Shown here piece by piece: positions 1 to 8,853 of a DNA stretch of 58,038 nucleotides. Position 1 is the stretch's first letter, and each line of letters opens with the position of its first letter. Source of the DNA: Cupriavidus sp. 2SB. GTDB lineage: Bacteria > Pseudomonadota > Gammaproteobacteria > Burkholderiales > Burkholderiaceae. The notes below the pieces were generated by a model that did not search any database, was not told where the DNA came from, and was given only the letters and a program-made list of their open reading frames with translations. A program made the position numbers and the translations under genes. Location: contig NZ_SCMX01000043.1 of the NCBI RefSeq assembly GCF_005503625.1, positions 1-58,038 of the forward strand. The letters run 5' to 3'.

Positions 1-136
1 GTATCGGTGGGACGTCTGGAAGAAAGCCAGAAGGATTTTGCGTCTTTACTGCATGCCTATGCCCGGCCAGCCGGGCATAGGCATGCAGTAAAGACGCAAA
101 ATCCTTCTGGCTTTCTTCCAGACGTCCCACCGATAC
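1..136. repeat. 67-bp perfect inverted repeat (foldback) at the window edge
   Basis: Bases 1-67 are the exact reverse complement of 70-136, leaving a 2-base centre at 68-69. The repeated text is coding: on the minus strand 136-70 encodes part of a GT4 glycosyltransferase (VSVGRLEESQKDF), and 1-67 carries the same codons on the plus strand. A gene that turns into its own antisense at a 2-base hinge is typical of a foldback chimera at a contig end. A true inverted duplication cannot be excluded, because the arm runs right up to the first base and may continue outside the window. Confidence 0.95.
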
Positions 137-850
137 GATGAACGGGCCTTGTGGCGTCACACCGGGTTCCAGCGGCTGCTGCGCCCGGGTACGGATGTTC
201 GCGATATCGATGGCGTTGTAGAGGCGCACGAGCTTGTCGGCGGCATCGGGCAACAGCACGCGAGCATCGGCGAGCATGCTGTCGGTCAGCAGCACCACCG
301 CGTCGTAATCCACCTTGCACTGGTGCCGCAGCTTGCGCAGCTTCCGCTCGTGACCATCGGCCAGGTGCGCGACGCTGAAATGCTGATAGCCGATCATCGG
401 CACGGCCAGCGGCCCCGTGATGCGCGACAGCGACATGTCGTAGTCGACTACGGCGTCGTATCCGCCCGGCCCACCCTGCTTGAGAATGCTCAGAAAGCGG
501 CGCCGCATCAGCGGCTTGCGGACCGGCGGCAGCAACGCCTCTTCATAGATCTTGCCAAGCGGCCCAAGCTTCCGCTGCTTCTTCAACTGACGGCAATGCG
601 ACAGCCAGCGCTCCGGCGCCAGCACATGTACCTTCACATGCGCGGGCAGCCGGGCGCGGAAATGCGATTCCAGTTCCGGCGACGGATACGTGATCGTCAA
701 ACCCAGTTCGAAGTGTTCCGGATCGAGCGAGGCCAGCAGTGATACCAACGAGGTCTCGATGCCGCCATGCAGGAAGTGCGTGACGTGGAACAGCACACGC
801 TGGCGGCGCCCGGCCACGGGGGCGATGTCCTTCGAGGCAACCATCGGCAT
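1..850 (-). CDS. GT4-like glycosyltransferase, truncated at the foldback
   Basis: Reading from ATG at 850 gives an uninterrupted frame beginning MPMVASKDIAPVAGRR. It contains a GGIE loop (FHVTHFLHGGIETSLVSLL) about 30 residues in, typical of the donor/acceptor cleft of GT-B glycosyltransferases. Near residue 235 it has FIVSVGRLEESQKDF, the start of the C-terminal nucleotide-sugar domain of family GT4. Only roughly the first 260 codons (850 to 68) are authentic. The frame stays open through the palindrome to base 1, but that part is antisense of itself. The start lies 4 bases after the dnaE stop, so it is probably cotranscribed with dnaE; a second ATG at 844 is an alternative. The family suggests transfer of a sugar to lipopolysaccharide or another surface glycan. 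The substrate cannot be told. Confidence 0.8.
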   Translation of the reverse strand, partial: MPMVASKDIAPVAGRRQRVLFHVTHFLHGGIETSLVSLLASLDPEHFELGLTITYPSPELESHFRARLPAHVKVHVLAPERWLSHCRQLKKQRKLGPLGKIYEEALLPPVRKPLMRRRFLSILKQGGPGGYDAVVDYDMSLSRITGPLAVPMIGYQHFSVAHLADGHERKLRKLRHQCKVDYDAVVLLTDSMLADARVLLPDAADKLVRLYNAIDIANIRTRAQQPLEPGVTPQGPFIVSVGRLEESQKDFASLLHAYARLAGHRHAVKTQNPSGFLPDVPPI

Positions 851-854
851 GGCC

Positions 855-3800
855 TCAGCCATAGATCATCTTCACGCTGTCGCCGAGCGCGCTGCGAAGA
901 TTCGTCAGCGCCTCCTCGGATGGCGTGATCTGCCATTGCGCGCCAAGCATGGCTTCGCACTGAGCGGTCTTGTTGACGTAGCTGACGCGAACCGGCAAGC
1001 CCGGCGACTGCGCCACGCTGGCGAGGTACGGCGTCAGCAGTTCGCGCAGACGTTCGGTCGAAGCATTGCCATTGAAGCCCAGGCACACCGCCTCGGCATA
1101 CTTGGCACGCGCCGCCACAAGATCCATCACCGTCTCTGCCGTGAAGCGCACGCCGCCCGTGAACGTGTCATGCCGCGCGTTGCCCTGCGCGATGATCAGT
1201 TCGTCTTCCTTGAACATGTGCCGGTTGGCGTCGTACAGCTCGTTGAACACGGTCATCTCGATCTGCGCCGTGCCATCGTCGATCATCACGATAATCAGCT
1301 TGCCGCGCTGCGTCATCTGCGTACGCACGCCCATGATCACGCCCGCCACCGCACGGCCGCGCACGTCGCGGCCATAGCCGCCGCCGTTGCCCTGCACTTC
1401 CTTCTCCAGCGCGGCCAGCGTGCCCTTGAGGAACTTGCGCACCTCGTCGCGCGACGCATCGAACAGATGGCCCGAGAAGTAATACCCCAGCGCCTGCTTC
1501 TCTTCCTGCAGCGTGCGCTTGGCCGTCCAGGCCGGCTCCGAGACCAGTTCCGGACGATGCGTCTCGCCGGCGTCTTCCATCAGGTCGAACAGCGACACCT
1601 GGTTGGCCGATTCCGCCTTCTGCTCGGCCGCTTCCATCGCGATCGACACCGAGGCCAGCAGCTGCGCGCGATTGTTGTTGAGGCTGTCAAACGCACCGGC
1701 GCGGATCAGTGCCTCGATCGTGCGGCGATTGACCTGGCGGCGATCCACGCGCTCGCAGAAATCGAACAGGTCCGTGAACGGCCGCTCTTCGCGTGCGCGC
1801 AGGATGTCTTCGATCGCGCCCTGCCCCGAACCCTTGATGCCTCCCAGGCCATAGCGGATCGTCTTCGCATCGGTCGGCGCAAAGCGGTATTCGCTGGCGT
1901 TGACGTCCGGCGGCAGCACGGTCAGCTTGTTCAGGCGGCAATCCTCGAACAGGATCTTGACCTTGTCCGTGTCGTCCATGGCCAGCGACATATTGGCTGC
2001 CATGAATTCGGCCGGGTGATGCGCCTTGAGCCACGCCGTGAAGTACGCCAGCAGCGCGTAAGCCGCCGCGTGCGACTTGTTGAAGCCGTAGCCCGCGAAC
2101 TTCTCCATCAGGTCGAAGATGTCGTCGGCCTGTTGCGCGCTCAGCCCGTTCTTGTCGGCACCGGCGCGGAACAGTTCGCGGTGCTTGGCCATTTCCTCGG
2201 CCTTCTTCTTGCCCATCGCGCGGCGCAACAGGTCGGCGCCACCCAGCGAGTAGCCGCCGATGATCTGCGCCATCTGCATCACCTGCTCCTGGTAGACCAT
2301 GATGCCGTAGGTCTCCTTGAGCACGGGCTCGACGCGCGGATCGGGATACTCCACCTTCTCGCGGCCATGCTTGCGTGCGCAGAAGCTCGGGATCAGGTCC
2401 ATCGGGCCTGGTCGATACAGCGCCACCAGCGCGATGATGTCCTCGAAGCGGTCAGGCTTGGCGTCCTTGAGCATGCCCTGCATGCCGCGGCTTTCCAGCT
2501 GGAACACCGCCACCGTGTTGGCGCTCTTGAGGATCTCGAAGGCCGGGCCGTCATCAAGTGGAATCTGGCTGCAATTCCAGTCGGCCTTTGACGGATCGAG
2601 TCGGCGGATATAACGCTCGGCCCAGTCGAGAATCGTCAGCGTGGTCAGGCCCAAGAAGTCGAACTTGACCAGGCCGGCCGCTTCCACGTCGTCCTTGTCG
2701 TACTGGCTCACCACGCCGCTCATGCCGTCCGTGCCCTGCGTGTACAGCGGGCAGAAATCGGTCAGGCGGCCCGGCGCGATCAGCACACCACCGGCGTGCA
2801 TGCCGACGTTACGCGTCATGCCTTCCACACGCTGCGCCAGTTCCAGCAGTTGGCGCACTTCTTCCTCGTTGGCTTCGCGTTCGGCCAGCGCGGGCTCTTC
2901 CTTCTTGGCTTCCTCCAGCGTCACCAGCTTGCCCGGCTTGAACGGAATCAGCTTGGCCACGCTATCGACGAAACCGTAACCCAGGTCCAGCACACGGCCC
3001 ACGTCGCGCACGGCCGCCTTTGCTGCCATCGTGCCGAACGTGGCGATCTGCGACACGGCTTCCTTGCCGTATTTTTCCTTCACGTACGTGATCACGCGAT
3101 CACGGCCGTGCTGGCAAAAGTCGATGTCGAAGTCGGGCATCGAGACCCGCTCCGGATTCAGGAAACGCTCGAACAGCAGCGCGTACTTGAGCGGATCGAG
3201 ATCGGTAATGCCCAGCGCATAGGCCACCAGCGAACCGGCACCCGAACCCCGGCCCGGCCCCACCGGCACACCGTTGTTCTTGGCCCAGTTGATGAAGTCC
3301 GCCACGATCAGGAAGTAGCCCGGGAAACCCATCTTGATGATGGTGCCGGTTTCGAACTCAAGCCGCGCGTAGTACTCGGGCCGCTGCCGCTCGCGCTCCG
3401 CCTCGTCGGGGAACAGCACCTCCATGCGCTTTTCCAGACCTTCCTTGGCCATGTGGATGAGGTAGTCATCCAGCGACATGCCATCGGGCGTCGGGAACAG
3501 CGGCAGGCTCGGCTTGCCCAGTTCCAGCGTGAGGTTGCAGCGCTTGGCGATCTCGACCGAGTTCTGCAGCGCCGACGGGATGTCCGCGAACAGCGCGGCC
3601 ATCTCGTCCTGCGTCTTGAAATACTGGTCGGTCGTGAACTTGCGGATGCGGCGCGGGTTGGCCAGCAGTTCGCCTTCGGCGATACAGACGCGCGCCTCGT
3701 GCGCGGTGAAATCGTCGGGTGTCATGAACTGCACCGGATGCGTCGCCACCACGGGCAACTGCATCGAGGCGGCCAATTGCACGGCCTGCGGCACATACGC

Positions 3801-4358
3801 ATCGGTACCGGGATGCCCGGCGCGTTGCAGTTCGATATAGAAACGTTGCGGGAAGACACGCGACCAGTGCTGCGCGGCGCGGCGCGCAGCCTCGACGTTG
3901 CCGTTGCCCAGCGCCTGGCCGACATCGCCACCCATCGCACCGGACAGCGCGATCAGGCCCGTCGCCAGCGGCAGGCCCTCTTCGCCCGGCTCTTCGAACC
4001 AGCCCGGCTCGAACTCGGCGCGGCCTTTGTACTGGTTGCTCAGCCACGCGCGCGACAGCAACGCGCAGAGATTCAGGTAGCCGATGCGATCCTGCACGAG
4101 CAGCAACATGCGCGCGGGCTTGTCGCGATCCTCGGCATTGGTCAGCCAGATGTCAGCGCCCACTACCGGTTTGACGCCGCTGCCGCGGGCCTCCTTGTAG
4201 AAGCGGATCAGGCCGAATGCGTTGGCAAGGTCGGTGAGCGCGAGCGCGCCCATGCCGTCGCCGGCGGCTGCCTTGACGGCGTCGTCAAGACGGACAATGC
4301 CGTCCACGACGGAGTATTCGGAGTGCAGGCGGAGGTGTACGAAGCGGGGTGCAGACAT
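855..4358 (-). CDS. dnaE: DNA polymerase III alpha subunit
   Basis: This 1167-residue protein is the replicative polymerase subunit that extends DNA within the Pol III holoenzyme. It opens with a PHP domain (FVHLRLHSEYSVVDG). The polymerase core has VGPGRGSGAGSLVAYALG near residue 366, and the catalytic aspartates lie in MPDFDIDFCQHGRDR near residues 405-415. A C-terminal OB fold (VAGVIMGVRTQMTQRGK) starts near residue 1000. Length fits DnaE1 rather than the shorter SOS-linked DnaE2. The frame extends 49 codons further upstream to 4505, but I chose ATG 4358 because MSAPRFVHLRLHSEYS is the normal family start and the extension is low-complexity. The gene is divergent from trhO, with the glycosyltransferase gene directly downstream. 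Confidence 0.97.
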   Translation of the reverse strand: MSAPRFVHLRLHSEYSVVDGIVRLDDAVKAAAGDGMGALALTDLANAFGLIRFYKEARGSGVKPVVGADIWLTNAEDRDKPARMLLLVQDRIGYLNLCALLSRAWLSNQYKGRAEFEPGWFEEPGEEGLPLATGLIALSGAMGGDVGQALGNGNVEAARRAAQHWSRVFPQRFYIELQRAGHPGTDAYVPQAVQLAASMQLPVVATHPVQFMTPDDFTAHEARVCIAEGELLANPRRIRKFTTDQYFKTQDEMAALFADIPSALQNSVEIAKRCNLTLELGKPSLPLFPTPDGMSLDDYLIHMAKEGLEKRMEVLFPDEAERERQRPEYYARLEFETGTIIKMGFPGYFLIVADFINWAKNNGVPVGPGRGSGAGSLVAYALGITDLDPLKYALLFERFLNPERVSMPDFDIDFCQHGRDRVITYVKEKYGKEAVSQIATFGTMAAKAAVRDVGRVLDLGYGFVDSVAKLIPFKPGKLVTLEEAKKEEPALAEREANEEEVRQLLELAQRVEGMTRNVGMHAGGVLIAPGRLTDFCPLYTQGTDGMSGVVSQYDKDDVEAAGLVKFDFLGLTTLTILDWAERYIRRLDPSKADWNCSQIPLDDGPAFEILKSANTVAVFQLESRGMQGMLKDAKPDRFEDIIALVALYRPGPMDLIPSFCARKHGREKVEYPDPRVEPVLKETYGIMVYQEQVMQMAQIIGGYSLGGADLLRRAMGKKKAEEMAKHRELFRAGADKNGLSAQQADDIFDLMEKFAGYGFNKSHAAAYALLAYFTAWLKAHHPAEFMAANMSLAMDDTDKVKILFEDCRLNKLTVLPPDVNASEYRFAPTDAKTIRYGLGGIKGSGQGAIEDILRAREERPFTDLFDFCERVDRRQVNRRTIEALIRAGAFDSLNNNRAQLLASVSIAMEAAEQKAESANQVSLFDLMEDAGETHRPELVSEPAWTAKRTLQEEKQALGYYFSGHLFDASRDEVRKFLKGTLAALEKEVQGNGGGYGRDVRGRAVAGVIMGVRTQMTQRGKLIIVMIDDGTAQIEMTVFNELYDANRHMFKEDELIIAQGNARHDTFTGGVRFTAETVMDLVAARAKYAEAVCLGFNGNASTERLRELLTPYLASVAQSPGLPVRVSYVNKTAQCEAMLGAQWQITPSEEALTNLRSALGDSVKMIYG

Positions 4359-4486
4359 AGGGCGCCATTGTACCGGCTCCCCTCGCCCGATCTGCGGAGA
4401 CTTTTCGTAAAGTGATGTCACCTGCAGGGTCTGGGGCGCTGGCCGCGACCATTGCGCAACGGGTATCGGGGAGGCCGCCGAACGGC

Positions 4487-4492
4487 TATAAT
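4487..4492 (+). promoter_or_regulatory. -10 element of trhO promoter
   Basis: A perfect TATAAT lies 60 bases upstream of the trhO ATG, in the 194-bp divergent gap with dnaE. At a 17-base spacing the -35 position reads TATCGG, a poor match, so only the -10 box is convincing. Confidence 0.55.
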
Positions 4493-4552
4493 TTCGCCTT
4501 TCCAATCAGGCAGTTACCGAGCGCTTTCGTGCCCGGCCAGCGGCGTTGCACC

Positions 4553-5392
4553 ATGCAGATCGTTAATATTTCGGCTTACAAGTTTGTCTCGCTCGACGAT
4601 ATCGAGACCCTGCGTCCCGCCATGCGCGAGCGCTGCGACGCCGCGAGCCTCAAGGGCACGATCCTGCTGGCGCCGGAAGGCATCAACATGTTCCTGGCCG
4701 GCACCCGCGCACAGATCGACGAATTCATGACGTGGCTGCACGCCGACGCCCGTTTCGCCGATATCGCGCCGAAGGAAAGCCTGTCCGAGAACCAGCCCTT
4801 CAAGCGCATGCTGGTTCGTGCCAAGAAGGAAATCATCACGATGAAGATGCCGCTGATCCGCCCCGAATCGGGTCGGGCGCCGGCGGTGCGCCCGGTGGAC
4901 CTCAAGCGCTGGCTCGATCAGGGTCACGACGACGAGGGCCGCCCCGTGGTGATGCTCGATACGCGCAATGATTTCGAAGTGGCGGTTGGCACCTTCGACA
5001 ACGCCGTCGAGTACAACATCTCGAAATTCAGCGATTTCCCGCCGGCCGTCGCCGAGAACAAGGCTGCGCTGGAAGGCAAGACCGTGGTCTCGTTCTGCAC
5101 CGGCGGCATCCGCTGCGAAAAGGCCGCGATCCACATGCAGGAAGCGGGCATCGAGCGCGTGTACCAGCTCGAAGGCGGCATCCTGAAGTATTTCGAGGAA
5201 GTGGGCGGCAGCCACTACAAAGGCGACTGCTTTGTCTTTGACTATCGCACCGCCCTGAACCCGAATCTCGAACCCTCCGGTCCGGTGCAGTGCTTCGCGT
5301 GCCGCGCCGTGGTCACGTCGGAAGAACAGCAACATCCGAAGTACGTGGTGGGCAAGAGTTGCCCGCATTGCGCGGACGCCGCCGCAGCGTAA
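4553..5392 (+). CDS. trhO: tRNA uridine(34) hydroxylase, rhodanese family (TrhO/YceA)
   Basis: This 279-residue protein matches the TrhO/YceA family, which hydroxylates U34 of tRNAs to ho5U on the route to cmo5U/mo5U wobble bases. It has an N-terminal TrhO domain ([16 protein letters not shown]) and a central rhodanese domain. The active loop [12 protein letters not shown] places cysteines at residues 182 and 188. A cysteine-rich C-terminal tail follows ([12 protein letters not shown]). The frame is open 47 codons further up to 4412, but ATG 4553 fits the family N-terminus and lies downstream of the TATAAT box. It converges on the NUDIX gene, with 12 bases between stops. Confidence 0.92.
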   Translation: MQIVNISAYKFVSLDDIETLRPAMRERCDAASLKGTILLAPEGINMFLAGTRAQIDEFMTWLHADARFADIAPKESLSENQPFKRMLVRAKKEIITMKMPLIRPESGRAPAVRPVDLKRWLDQGHDDEGRPVVMLDTRNDFEVAVGTFDNAVEYNISKFSDFPPAVAENKAALEGKTVVSFCTGGIRCEKAAIHMQEAGIERVYQLEGGILKYFEEVGGSHYKGDCFVFDYRTALNPNLEPSGPVQCFACRAVVTSEEQQHPKYVVGKSCPHCADAAAA

Positions 5393-5404
5393 GCTTCCTG
5401 GCGC

Positions 5405-6085
5405 CTAAGCCGCCAGCAGGTGGTAGAGATTGCGGAGCATTCCCGCCGTGGCGCCCCAGATAAAGCGATGACCGCCCGCTTCGAGCGGATACGGCATCGC
5501 ATAGAACTGGCGTTCGCCGCCCTCATACCGATAGATGCGGCGCTCATGCCGCGATGGGTCCATCAGGAACGCCAGCGGCACTTCGAAGACATCGGCCACT
5601 TCGCCCGCATCGGGTTGCAGCGTGAAGCCTGGCCGCACCAGGCCCACGACCGGGCTCACGTGAAAGCCCGTGCCCGTGATGTAGTCGGGCAGCGAGCCCA
5701 GCACCTCGACGAAATCCCGTCCGATACCAACTTCCTCTTCGGTCTCGCGCAGTGCCGTGGCGATCCGGTCGGCGTCATAGGTTTCCTGACGGCCACCCGG
5801 AAAACTGATCTGCCCCGCATGGGAAGAGAGATTGGCATTGCGTTGTGTCAGCAATACGGTCAGCCCGTGCTTGTGCTCCACCAACGGCACCAGCACTGCA
5901 GCCTCGCGCAACCCACGCGTTTTGTCGTAGATGCGCGACTCGTCGGTCAGTTCAGGCTCCCAGGCGGGCGGCGAGAGCAGCCGGTGCCGGATGAAATCGG
6001 GCTGCATGCGCGGCGCGGAAAGCGGCGCGCGCTGATGGTCGGTCGCGACGACCGGAAGTGTTTCGGGATCGAATATGGGGCGCAT
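5405..6085 (-). CDS. NUDIX hydrolase, CoA pyrophosphatase-like
   Basis: The 226-residue protein has a NUDIX box at about residues 95-118: PGGRQETYDADRIATALRET continuing into EEEVGIG, with the metal-binding REx2EE core intact. The preceding LTQRNANLSSHAGQISFPGG is characteristic of the CoA-pyrophosphatase (NudL/YeaB-like) subgroup, which cleaves CoA or acyl-CoA to 3',5'-ADP and phosphopantetheine. I chose ATG 6085 (MRPIFDPETLP). The frame runs 35 codons further up, but that stretch crosses the rplS terminator hairpin, so the longer form is unlikely. No signal peptide is visible, so it is probably cytoplasmic. Confidence 0.87.
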   Translation of the reverse strand: MRPIFDPETLPVVATDHQRAPLSAPRMQPDFIRHRLLSPPAWEPELTDESRIYDKTRGLREAAVLVPLVEHKHGLTVLLTQRNANLSSHAGQISFPGGRQETYDADRIATALRETEEEVGIGRDFVEVLGSLPDYITGTGFHVSPVVGLVRPGFTLQPDAGEVADVFEVPLAFLMDPSRHERRIYRYEGGERQFYAMPYPLEAGGHRFIWGATAGMLRNLYHLLAA

Positions 6086-6139
6086 AACACCGGCAAGTAT
6101 GACAGGAAGCGACGTACCGCGCCGGGCGCCCCACAATGC

Positions 6140-6166
6140 AAAAAGGACACCCCGAGGGGTGTCCTT
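6140..6166 (-). terminator. Intrinsic terminator of the rpsP-rimM-trmD-rplS operon
   Basis: AAGGACACCCC (6143-6153) pairs perfectly with GGGGTGTCCTT (6156-6166) around a 2-base loop. On the minus strand the hairpin is followed by five T. It lies 50 bases past the rplS stop, as expected for the operon end. Confidence 0.88.
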
Positions 6167-6216
6167 CGCAAAGCCGGTCTGGCGTAGCACCGGTTTCCCG
6201 GTGCTGTCAGAAAAGC

Positions 6217-6609
6217 TTACTCTGCAGCGGCGGCGACCTTGGGGGTCTTCGCTACCAGCTTTTCCTTGATACGTGCCGACTTGCCCGAGCGCTCGCGCAG
6301 GTAGTACAGCTTCGCGCGACGGACGTCGCCACGACGCTTGACTTCGATGCCGGCGATCAGCGGCGAGTACAGCTGGAACGTACGTTCCACGCCTTCACCC
6401 GACGAGATCTTGCGCACGATGAAGGAGCTGTTCAGGCCACGGTTACGGCGGGCGATCACCACACCTTCGTAAGCCTGCACGCGCTTGCGCGTACCTTCCA
6501 CCACATTCACGTTGACGATAACGGTATCGCCAGGTGCGAACACGGGGATGGACTTGTTCGCGGTCAGACGCGCGATTTCTTCCTTCTCGATCTGCTCGAT
6601 GATGTTCAT
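6217..6609 (-). CDS. rplS: 50S ribosomal protein L19
   Basis: The 130-residue protein begins [19 protein letters not shown] and has the L19 signatures [20 protein letters not shown] and [21 protein letters not shown]19 sits at the 30S-50S interface. The start at 6609 has an AAGGAG Shine-Dalgarno 6 bases upstream; the longer frame to 6837 is an artefact overlapping trmD. It is the last gene of the operon, 74 bases after trmD. A C-terminal tail rich in Lys and Ala ([14 protein letters not shown]) is common in this lineage. Confidence 0.97.
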   Translation of the reverse strand: MNIIEQIEKEEIARLTANKSIPVFAPGDTVIVNVNVVEGTRKRVQAYEGVVIARRNRGLNSSFIVRKISSGEGVERTFQLYSPLIAGIEVKRRGDVRRAKLYYLRERSGKSARIKEKLVAKTPKVAAAAE

Positions 6610-6683
6610 CGTTTTCTCCTTGACCATCATGCCAGCGTTCAATGCCCCAGAACTTTGCTGGGCCCCGGCAGAGGATGGTAGTT

Positions 6684-7466
6684 TCACTTGGCGGGAGCGA
6701 ACTCCCGCCCTGCTTTCGCCGCCAGTTCCGACAGATACTTCTCGTCGGCCTTGGACAACAATCCTTGCCCACGCGCGGCCACGATCAGGTCGGGACGCTT
6801 GCGAGCGGTATTGGCCAGCGCCTGCTGCCGCCGCCATTTTTCGATCTCGGCATGATGGCCCCCGAGCAAAATGTCGGGCACCCGCACACCTTCATATTCT
6901 TCCGGCCTCGTGTAGTGCGGACAATCGAGCAGGCCGTTGACAAAGCTGTCCTGCACCGCCGATTGCGCATCGCCCAGCACGCCGGGCAGATGCCGCACCA
7001 CCGCGTCGATCAGGGCCATCGCAGGCAGTTCGCCCCCCGACAGCACAAAATCGCCGAGGCTGATTTCCTCGTCCACGCGACGATCGATCAGACGCTGGTC
7101 GATGGCCTCGTATCGTCCGCACAGCAGCACCAGTCCCGGGCGCTGCGCCAGCGACATGACCTTGTCATGCGTCAGCGTCGCGCCTTGCGGCGACATCAGC
7201 ACCACATGCGGCTTTTCCACCCCGGCGTCACGCTGCGCCGCAGCCGCGGCATCGAGCGTATCGTCCAGCGGCTTGGCCAGCATCACCATGCCGGGTCCGC
7301 CACCATACGGCCGATCGTCGATCGTCCGGTAGTTGTCGACGGTGAAGTCGCGGGGATTCCAGCTGCGCAGCGTGTAACGCTGCTGCTTGGCCGCCCGGCT
7401 GGTAATGCCCCAGTCGGTCAGCGCACGGAACATCTCGGGAAACAGCGTGATCACGTCGAACTGCAT
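6684..7466 (-). CDS. trmD: tRNA (guanine37-N1)-methyltransferase
   Basis: This 260-residue SPOUT methyltransferase uses S-adenosylmethionine to make m1G37, which prevents +1 frameshifting. Visible motifs are [13 protein letters not shown] at the N-terminus, [14 protein letters not shown], and the trefoil-knot cofactor site [15 protein letters not shown] plus [15 protein letters not shown]. The catalytic Asp lies in the interdomain segment after VRHLPGVLG. It is third in the operon, with a 29-base gap after rimM. Confidence 0.97.
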   Translation of the reverse strand: MQFDVITLFPEMFRALTDWGITSRAAKQQRYTLRSWNPRDFTVDNYRTIDDRPYGGGPGMVMLAKPLDDTLDAAAAAQRDAGVEKPHVVLMSPQGATLTHDKVMSLAQRPGLVLLCGRYEAIDQRLIDRRVDEEISLGDFVLSGGELPAMALIDAVVRHLPGVLGDAQSAVQDSFVNGLLDCPHYTRPEEYEGVRVPDILLGGHHAEIEKWRRQQALANTARKRPDLIVAARGQGLLSKADEKYLSELAAKAGREFAPAK

Positions 7467-7495
7467 CGCGCCTCCCAGGACGTCACTTCAGTACT

Positions 7496-8188
7496 TCAGA
7501 AATCGAGCCCCCAGTCGACCACGATGCGCCGGGCGGAAATATCCACCGAGCGCAGATATGCGTCGACAAACGGAATCAGCCGCTCGGCGGCCTTACCGTC
7601 CGGCAGCTGGTAAGCCACCTCGAGGATCTGATGGGCGCCATTGTCGATCAGGCCAGTCACCTCGCCGAGCGCTTCGCCCTGCTCGTTGACCACGGCACAA
7701 CCGATCAGGTCGACCCAGTAGAATTCATTCTCTTCCGGCGCGGGGAAGTCCTCCCGCCGGATCCAGACGCGCCTGCCCTTGAGCATTTCGGCCACATTGC
7801 GTTCCGAGACACCGGTAGCTTGCGCCACCACGGTACCGCTATGTTCACGCGACTGGGCAATCTTGACGCTCACTGCCTCCGACGGCGACGCCGGTGCCGC
7901 CAGCCTGCCAGCGGGTGGCGCGGGAAGCAGCCACCAGCGGCGGGCGTGGAGCAATGCGGAGGCGTCGTCCGCATGCGGCTGGACCTTGATCCAGCCCCGG
8001 ATACCATACGCCGCGCCCACGTAGCCAACCTCGATGAGGTCGTCGGGAAGCGCGTCGGTACAGAGCAGCCCGGCGGGCAGCTTTGCTGAGCGCACAGCGG
8101 CACCGCCTTGCGTGGCGGCGTTCGACAGGTTCAGCGGCTTGCGGCCGGTGGCGTTGCCAGTCACGTTGGCGGAGCGTCGGTCAGACAT
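7496..8188 (-). CDS. rimM: 16S rRNA processing / ribosome maturation factor RimM
   Basis: The 230-residue protein binds S19 in the maturing 30S head. The RimM domain starts at VGYVGAAYGIRGWIKVQPH and the PRC-barrel part follows at ENEFYWVDLIGCAVVNEQG. The core is preceded by about 50 poorly structured residues, making it longer than the roughly 180-residue E. coli form; the extra N-terminus is also usual in Burkholderiales. I take ATG 8188; a GTG two codons earlier (8194) is possible. Confidence 0.94.
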   Translation of the reverse strand: MSDRRSANVTGNATGRKPLNLSNAATQGGAAVRSAKLPAGLLCTDALPDDLIEVGYVGAAYGIRGWIKVQPHADDASALLHARRWWLLPAPPAGRLAAPASPSEAVSVKIAQSREHSGTVVAQATGVSERNVAEMLKGRRVWIRREDFPAPEENEFYWVDLIGCAVVNEQGEALGEVTGLIDNGAHQILEVAYQLPDGKAAERLIPFVDAYLRSVDISARRIVVDWGLDF

Positions 8189-8227
8189 CGCCACGCACCG
8201 GAAACCGGCGCACAGGCGATATGACTA

Positions 8228-8488
8228 TCAGGCAGCAGCCGGAGCAGCCTTGGCGGCTTGCTTCACCAGGCGGGCAACCGTCGGCGACAGTTGTGCGCCA
8301 ACGCCTTGCCAGTAGGCCAGACGGTCGTGCACCAGGCGCAGACCTTCTTGCTTTTCAGTCGCCAGCGGGTTGTAGAAGCCAACGCGCTCGATGAAACGGC
8401 CATCGCGACGGTTGCGCGAATCGGTAGCAACGATATTGAAGAAGGGGCGCTTCTTGCTGCCGCCGCGAGCCAGACGGATTACGACCAT
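8228..8488 (-). CDS. rpsP: 30S ribosomal protein S16
   Basis: The 86-residue protein begins [19 protein letters not shown], the S16 hallmark, followed by [14 protein letters not shown]. It is the first gene of the operon with rimM, trmD and rplS. ATG 8488 is preceded by an AGGAA Shine-Dalgarno. The frame continues to 8566, but that part covers the promoter and should be ignored. Confidence 0.98.
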   Translation of the reverse strand: MVVIRLARGGSKKRPFFNIVATDSRNRRDGRFIERVGFYNPLATEKQEGLRLVHDRLAYWQGVGAQLSPTVARLVKQAAKAAPAAA

Positions 8489-8533
8489 TGTAAATTCCTC
8501 GAAAAAACGGGGTGTGCGAACACGAAACGCAAG

Positions 8534-8562
8534 AGTATAGCCCAGTTCCGCAGCCCAAACAA
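8534..8562 (-). promoter_or_regulatory. Promoter of the rpsP operon
   Basis: On the minus strand, TTGTTT (8562-8557) and TATACT (8539-8534) are separated by exactly 17 bases. This places the transcript start about 40 bases before the rpsP ATG, a strong sigma-70 type promoter suited to a ribosomal operon. Confidence 0.75.
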
Positions 8563-8756
8563 ACACTTAGGGCGATCCCGTACCCCGCGCCGGCGCCGAA
8601 GCGCCCTCGACGCAACATCGGAGCCGCCGGGCCGTGGCGAAAACCGCGAAGCGGCTCTGCAACAACAGTCCGATGATGCACTTTCCGGTCGCTCAGATGG
8701 AACAACCGCAGCCGCCGCCAAACAGGCGTCAAAGCTGGCAAAAATGACGAAACAAT

Positions 8757-8774
8757 CCGTTACACCAGTAACGG
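8757..8774. promoter_or_regulatory. Palindrome in the 365-bp rpsP/exported-protein gap
   Basis: CCGTTAC and GTAACGG form a perfect 7-bp inverted repeat with a 4-base spacer, an operator-like shape. It lies 80 bases upstream of the small exported protein and 195 bases upstream of the rpsP promoter. The rest of the gap (8563-8853) shows no gene or clear repeat. No regulator gene adjoins it, so the binding protein is unknown. Confidence 0.4.
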
Positions 8775-8853
8775 GTTTCGCATAGGCCATCACAGGCGCG
8801 CTGCGTACCATGGACCCAACGCCTGACTCATCACCTGGACATTGGGAATCCGC

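Noticed and set aside
149..742. A plus-strand frame of about 200 codons at the left end
   Set aside because: The minus strand encodes a coherent glycosyltransferase with GGIE and VGRL motifs; the plus frame is its shadow.
690..4415. Two long plus-strand frames opposite dnaE
   Set aside because: Antisense shadows of dnaE, whose motifs cover the whole region.
4359..4505. Extended N-terminus of dnaE
   Set aside because: The extra 49 residues lack similarity to any DnaE start and overlap the trhO promoter box.
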